A stretch of DNA of 64,000 nt from Halogeometricum sp. S1BR25-6 (lineage in GTDB: Archaea; Halobacteriota; Halobacteria; Halobacteriales; Haloferacaceae), in the NCBI RefSeq assembly GCF_031624495.1, contig NZ_JAMQOP010000001.1:1178001-1242000 (forward strand), given 5' to 3'. Made by a program: the position numbers and the translations under genes. The notes beneath the pieces were generated by a model, which saw nothing but the letters and a program-made list of their open reading frames with translations, was not told the DNA's origin and searched no databases. Position 1 is the stretch's first letter. Each line of letters opens with the position of its first letter. This document shows positions 61,225 through 64,000 of the stretch, piece by piece.

Positions 61225-61289
61225 GTCGGCCGAACGGAGTCGACGAACGGAATCGAACGGGAGGAGAAGAAGTCGGAGCGACGAGGCCG

Positions 61290-62066
61290 CTATCGCGCCA
61301 GCGCGGGTGCCGACGCGGACGCGGGTGCCTCGATGCTACCGCTTCCGCCGCCACCGCTGCTGTTCTGCTGCTCGTCGAGCCAGTTCTGGTACTCCTCCTG
61401 TGAGACGACTTCGACGGTGAAGTACATCTGTGAGTGGGAGACGCCGCAGTACTCAGAGCAGTAACCCTGGTACTCCCCCTCCTCGTAGGGCACCGTCTTG
61501 ATGGTGTTAACCTGGCCCGGGAAGGCGTCCATCTTCAGCGCCAACTCGGGGACGTGGAAGCCGTGTATCACGTCCCTGGAGGTGACTTGGATCACCACCG
61601 GCCTGTCCTTCGGCACCACTATCTGCGTGCCCGTGCTGAAGTTACCGTTCTCGGGGTAGGACATCTCCCAGCCCCACTGATACGCTTCGGCGTGGACGAC
61701 GACCGGTTCCTCGCTCTGATCGGCCAAATCCGACCCCGGGTAGGTGACGTTCTCGTTCGCCAGCACGCCGTAGGAGGCGACGCCGACGAACAGCAGGATG
61801 ATGGCCGTGGCGATGGTCCAGGTGATTTCGAGCCGCCGGTTCTCCTTGGTCGGCAGCGGGTTGTCGTTGTTCCGGAACTTCACCACCGCGTAGAGGAGGA
61901 TGACCTCGACGAGGACGGTGATGGGGATGGCGATGTACAGAAGCTTGCTGTTCAGCTCGTTGATGAGTTCGGCGCTCGCCGACGCCTGCGCCGCGGCGGG
62001 GTCCGCGAACGCCGCCAGGACGAGGACCGAGAACGCGGAAACGAGCGCTAAACGCGTCTTTCGCAT
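61290..62066 (-). CDS. coxB: cytochrome c oxidase subunit II
   Basis: 258 residues. N-terminal hydrophobic signal (MRKTRLALVSAFSVLVLAA), two TM helices (KLLYIAIPITVLVEVILLYA and TIATAIILLFVGVASYGV), then an external cupredoxin with the CuA site GYCSEYCGVSHSQMYF and its His in IHGFHVPE. It accepts electrons for the haem-copper oxidase; subunit I is outside the window. A Gly/Ser/Ala-rich C-terminal tail is present. Divergent from the haem-synthesis gene. Confidence 0.95.
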   Translation of the reverse strand: MRKTRLALVSAFSVLVLAAFADPAAAQASASAELINELNSKLLYIAIPITVLVEVILLYAVVKFRNNDNPLPTKENRRLEITWTIATAIILLFVGVASYGVLANENVTYPGSDLADQSEEPVVVHAEAYQWGWEMSYPENGNFSTGTQIVVPKDRPVVIQVTSRDVIHGFHVPELALKMDAFPGQVNTIKTVPYEEGEYQGYCSEYCGVSHSQMYFTVEVVSQEEYQNWLDEQQNSSGGGGSGSIEAPASASAPALAR

Positions 62067-62189
62067 CTTATTGCTGGCTTAGGAACAAACGCCTAAATAG
62101 TTGCTGTCTTTTCGTCGCGCGGTCCCCTGGAACCGGAAAAGCGCGGGTCCTAAATACGCCGCACCCGAACGGACTGTAGGTGACTACTC

Positions 62190-63596
62190 GTGGAACCGAA
62201 CCGCACGCACGACCGTTTTCACGGCCTCCTGGCGGCGACCGCCATGGGGGTCTATCTCCTGCTGCTCGTCGGCGCGACGACGGCGCTCACCGACGCCGCG
62301 GCGGCTTGCACCGCCTGGCCCGTCTGCGGTGACGGTTTCACCGCGCCGACCACCGCCGACGGGTGGCTCGCGGTCGGCCACCGCCTCGCGGCCGTCCTCG
62401 TCGGCATCTTGGGGGTCGTCACGCTCGCCGCCGGCGTCCGCGCCGACGTGAGCCGTCGCATCCTCGGCGCGATGGTCGTCGCCGGTCTCCTCTATCCCGT
62501 CCAGGCCGCCCTCGGCGCGTTCGTCGCCGTCGACGGCCCGTCGGCGACGCTGTCGACCGCCCACCTCGCGGTAGGGATGGCCATCTTCGGCGGCCTCGTC
62601 GTCGCCCTCGCGTGGACGCTGGAGACGGACACCGGCGACCCGACGGACCGCCCCGAGAGCGCGCCCGAACCGGACCTCGAACCCGAGGGCGCACACGACC
62701 CGACCGTCCCGACCGACCCCGTCGACCGCGCGAAGGCGACCGCCTACGCGTACTTCCGCCTTATGAAGCCGCGGCTAATGTGGCTGCTCTGCCTCGTCGC
62801 CTCGGCGGGCATGGCGCTGGCGGCGACGACCGGCGCGAGCCTCACGCCCGAAATCGTCCTCGCCACCCTCGGCGGCGGCGTCCTCTCCATCGGCGCCTCG
62901 GGCACGTTCAACCACGTCCTCGAACGCGACATCGACCGCCGCATGGAGCGCACCAGCGACAGACCGCTCGCCGTCGACCTCGTGCCGGTGCGCCACGCCG
63001 TCGCGTTCGGCCTCCTCCTGGCCGCCGCCTCGGTGGCGCTGTTCGCGTGGGTGAACGTCCTCGCCGCCGTCCTCGGCGTCGGTGCTATCCTCTTCTACAG
63101 CGTCGTCTACACGCTGATTCTCAAACCGAACACGGTACAGAACACCGTCATCGGCGGCGCGGCGGGCGCGCTGCCCGCCCTCATCGGCTGGGTGGCCGTC
63201 ACCGGCTCAGTCGGCTTCGGCGGTCTGCTGCTCGCGGCGGTCATCTTCCTGTGGACGCCCGCGCACTTCTACAACCTCGCCTTGGCGTACAAGGACGACT
63301 ACGCCCGCGGCGGCTTCCCGATGATGCCCGTCGTCCGCGGCGAGACCGAGACCAGAAAGCACACGCTGTGGTACCTCGGCGCGACGCTCATCGCCGCCGG
63401 CGCGCTGGCGGCGATGGAGGGACTCGGTCTCCTCTACGCGCTGACGAGCATCGTCTTCGGCGGCGTCTTCCTCTACTACGTCGTCCGCCTGCACTACGAA
63501 CAGACCCAGTCGGCGGCGCTCAGGTCGTTCCACGCCTCGAACGCCTACCTCGGCACCCTGCTCTTGGCCGTGGTCGTCGACACGCTGGCGCTCTGA
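62190..63596 (+). CDS. ctaB: protohaem IX farnesyltransferase with CtaA-like N-terminal half (haem O synthase)
   Basis: 468 residues, GTG start. Residues ~1-150 are four TM helices of the haem A synthase (COX15/CtaA) type (LLLVGATTALTDAAAACTAW with a Cys pair, WLAVGHRLAAVLVGI); after a disordered linker (155-178) a UbiA/CtaB prenyltransferase domain follows with NHVLERDIDRRMERTSDRP (NDxxDxxxD) and VIGGAAGALPALIGW. This fusion is known in haloarchaea. The half-size CtaA part may not be active alone. Confidence 0.9.
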   Translation: MEPNRTHDRFHGLLAATAMGVYLLLLVGATTALTDAAAACTAWPVCGDGFTAPTTADGWLAVGHRLAAVLVGILGVVTLAAGVRADVSRRILGAMVVAGLLYPVQAALGAFVAVDGPSATLSTAHLAVGMAIFGGLVVALAWTLETDTGDPTDRPESAPEPDLEPEGAHDPTVPTDPVDRAKATAYAYFRLMKPRLMWLLCLVASAGMALAATTGASLTPEIVLATLGGGVLSIGASGTFNHVLERDIDRRMERTSDRPLAVDLVPVRHAVAFGLLLAAASVALFAWVNVLAAVLGVGAILFYSVVYTLILKPNTVQNTVIGGAAGALPALIGWVAVTGSVGFGGLLLAAVIFLWTPAHFYNLALAYKDDYARGGFPMMPVVRGETETRKHTLWYLGATLIAAGALAAMEGLGLLYALTSIVFGGVFLYYVVRLHYEQTQSAALRSFHASNAYLGTLLLAVVVDTLAL

Positions 63597-63598
63597 CC

Positions 63599-64000
63599 GT
63601 GTCCGTCTCCGAATCGCTCGGTCGGGTCGTCGCCGACCGCGACGTGCTGTACGCCGGCCTCCTGGCGAACACGCTCGGCATCCTCTCGCTCGCGTACGTT
63701 CTCGTCACGGGCATCGACGTCTCGCAACCGCGCTACTCCTTCTACGGGTTGCTCTGGGTTGTCGTCGGCGTCCTCGCCGTCTGGAAGACGGCGCCCGCAC
63801 CGACCGACGCCCGGACCCGCCGCCGGGCCGCCGTCATCGCCGTCGGCTACGCCGTCGTGCTCGCGTTCGCGGGCGGCGTCGTCGTCACCTCGACGATGTC
63901 TGTCGGTCCCGACTGGGCGTTCCGCGTCGCCACGCTCGCGCCCGGGTGGGGACCCGCGCCGACGATATCCACGCCGTTCGCCACCATCGTCCTCATGCCC
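63599..64000 (+). CDS. membrane protein, 3'-truncated by window edge
   Basis: 134 codons visible, open to the edge. From GTG: ESLGRVVADRDVLYAGLLAN then TM segments LGILSLAYVLVTGI, FYGLLWVVVGVLAV and AAVIAVGYAVVLAFAGGVV. Begins two bases after the ctaB stop, so it is in the same operon. Not recognised as a specific family; may assist haem/oxidase assembly or be an unrelated membrane protein. Confidence 0.7.
   Translation, partial: MSVSESLGRVVADRDVLYAGLLANTLGILSLAYVLVTGIDVSQPRYSFYGLLWVVVGVLAVWKTAPAPTDARTRRRAAVIAVGYAVVLAFAGGVVVTSTMSVGPDWAFRVATLAPGWGPAPTISTPFATIVLMP

Noticed and set aside
1-64000. CRISPR array, transposase, integrase or provirus genes
   Set aside because: No regularly spaced repeats or recognisable mobile-element proteins were found; the only hints of mobility are the tRNA-Gly end duplications and the low-GC patch at 22148-22509.

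Overview
The window is a GC-rich chromosomal stretch from a halophilic archaeon (class Halobacteria). Support comes from TFB, RNA polymerase subunit L, an archaeal-type SRP (7S) RNA, the gatCA amidotransferase pair, haloarchaeal gas-vesicle genes, strongly acidic predicted proteins, and many starts lying about 27 bases after a TATA-like box (leaderless transcripts). Gas-vesicle genes and general gene content fit Haloferacales-like genera, but I cannot fix the genus. I see no transposase, integrase, CRISPR array or rRNA operon.

Layout. 1-8.8 kb: potassium uptake (trkA, cut by the left edge, and trkH), gatC-gatA divergent from a TFB gene, a NUDIX hydrolase, and a co-translated PHP phosphoesterase / glutaminase-less asparagine-synthase pair. 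8.9-21.3 kb: mainly housekeeping (purL, a quinone-oxidoreductase-like protein, a GH13 alpha-glucosidase, hisF, rpoL), two MBL-fold hydrolases, an Asp-nucleophile alpha/beta hydrolase and a membrane DnaJ. 21.3-24.4 kb: a Tat lipoprotein of DUF4097 type, a low-GC geneless patch, a UDG-like protein and small conserved proteins. 24.4-28.5 kb: a pilus/secretion ATPase-platform pair without pilins. 28.5-36 kb: a Trm9-like methyltransferase, a thioredoxin-reductase-like flavoprotein, an HTTM membrane protein, tRNA-Gly(UCC) surrounded by tRNA-like remnants and short palindromes, an SDR, a BrkB-family protein and a FilR1-type regulator.

36.3-41.1 kb holds the most distinctive system: a very small gas-vesicle cluster. 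gvpA-gvpO run rightward and gvpF-G-(unknown)-J-K-L-M run leftward from a shared intergenic region. The gene set equals the set reported as essential in Halobacterium (A, O, F, G, J, K, L, M), with no gvpC, N, D, E or recognisable gvpH/I. In place of H and I is one acidic 293-residue protein; gvpJ carries a long acidic tail, and gvpO has an N-terminal Cys/His-rich extension.

41.2-64 kb: tatA, an MFS transporter, the SRP RNA, a thiolase/DUF35 pair (with Ser where the thiolase Cys is expected), mgtE, an OYE-family reductase, dpsA divergent from a cobalamin-binding protein with palindromic operators between them, a nitrilase-fold amidase, an acidic HEAT-repeat protein, a membrane-anchored PLD-like protein, a DHH phosphoesterase, a fructosamine kinase, a JAMM protein overlapping ribL, birA, and a cytochrome oxidase region (coxB, a ctaA/ctaB-type fusion, and a membrane protein cut by the right edge).
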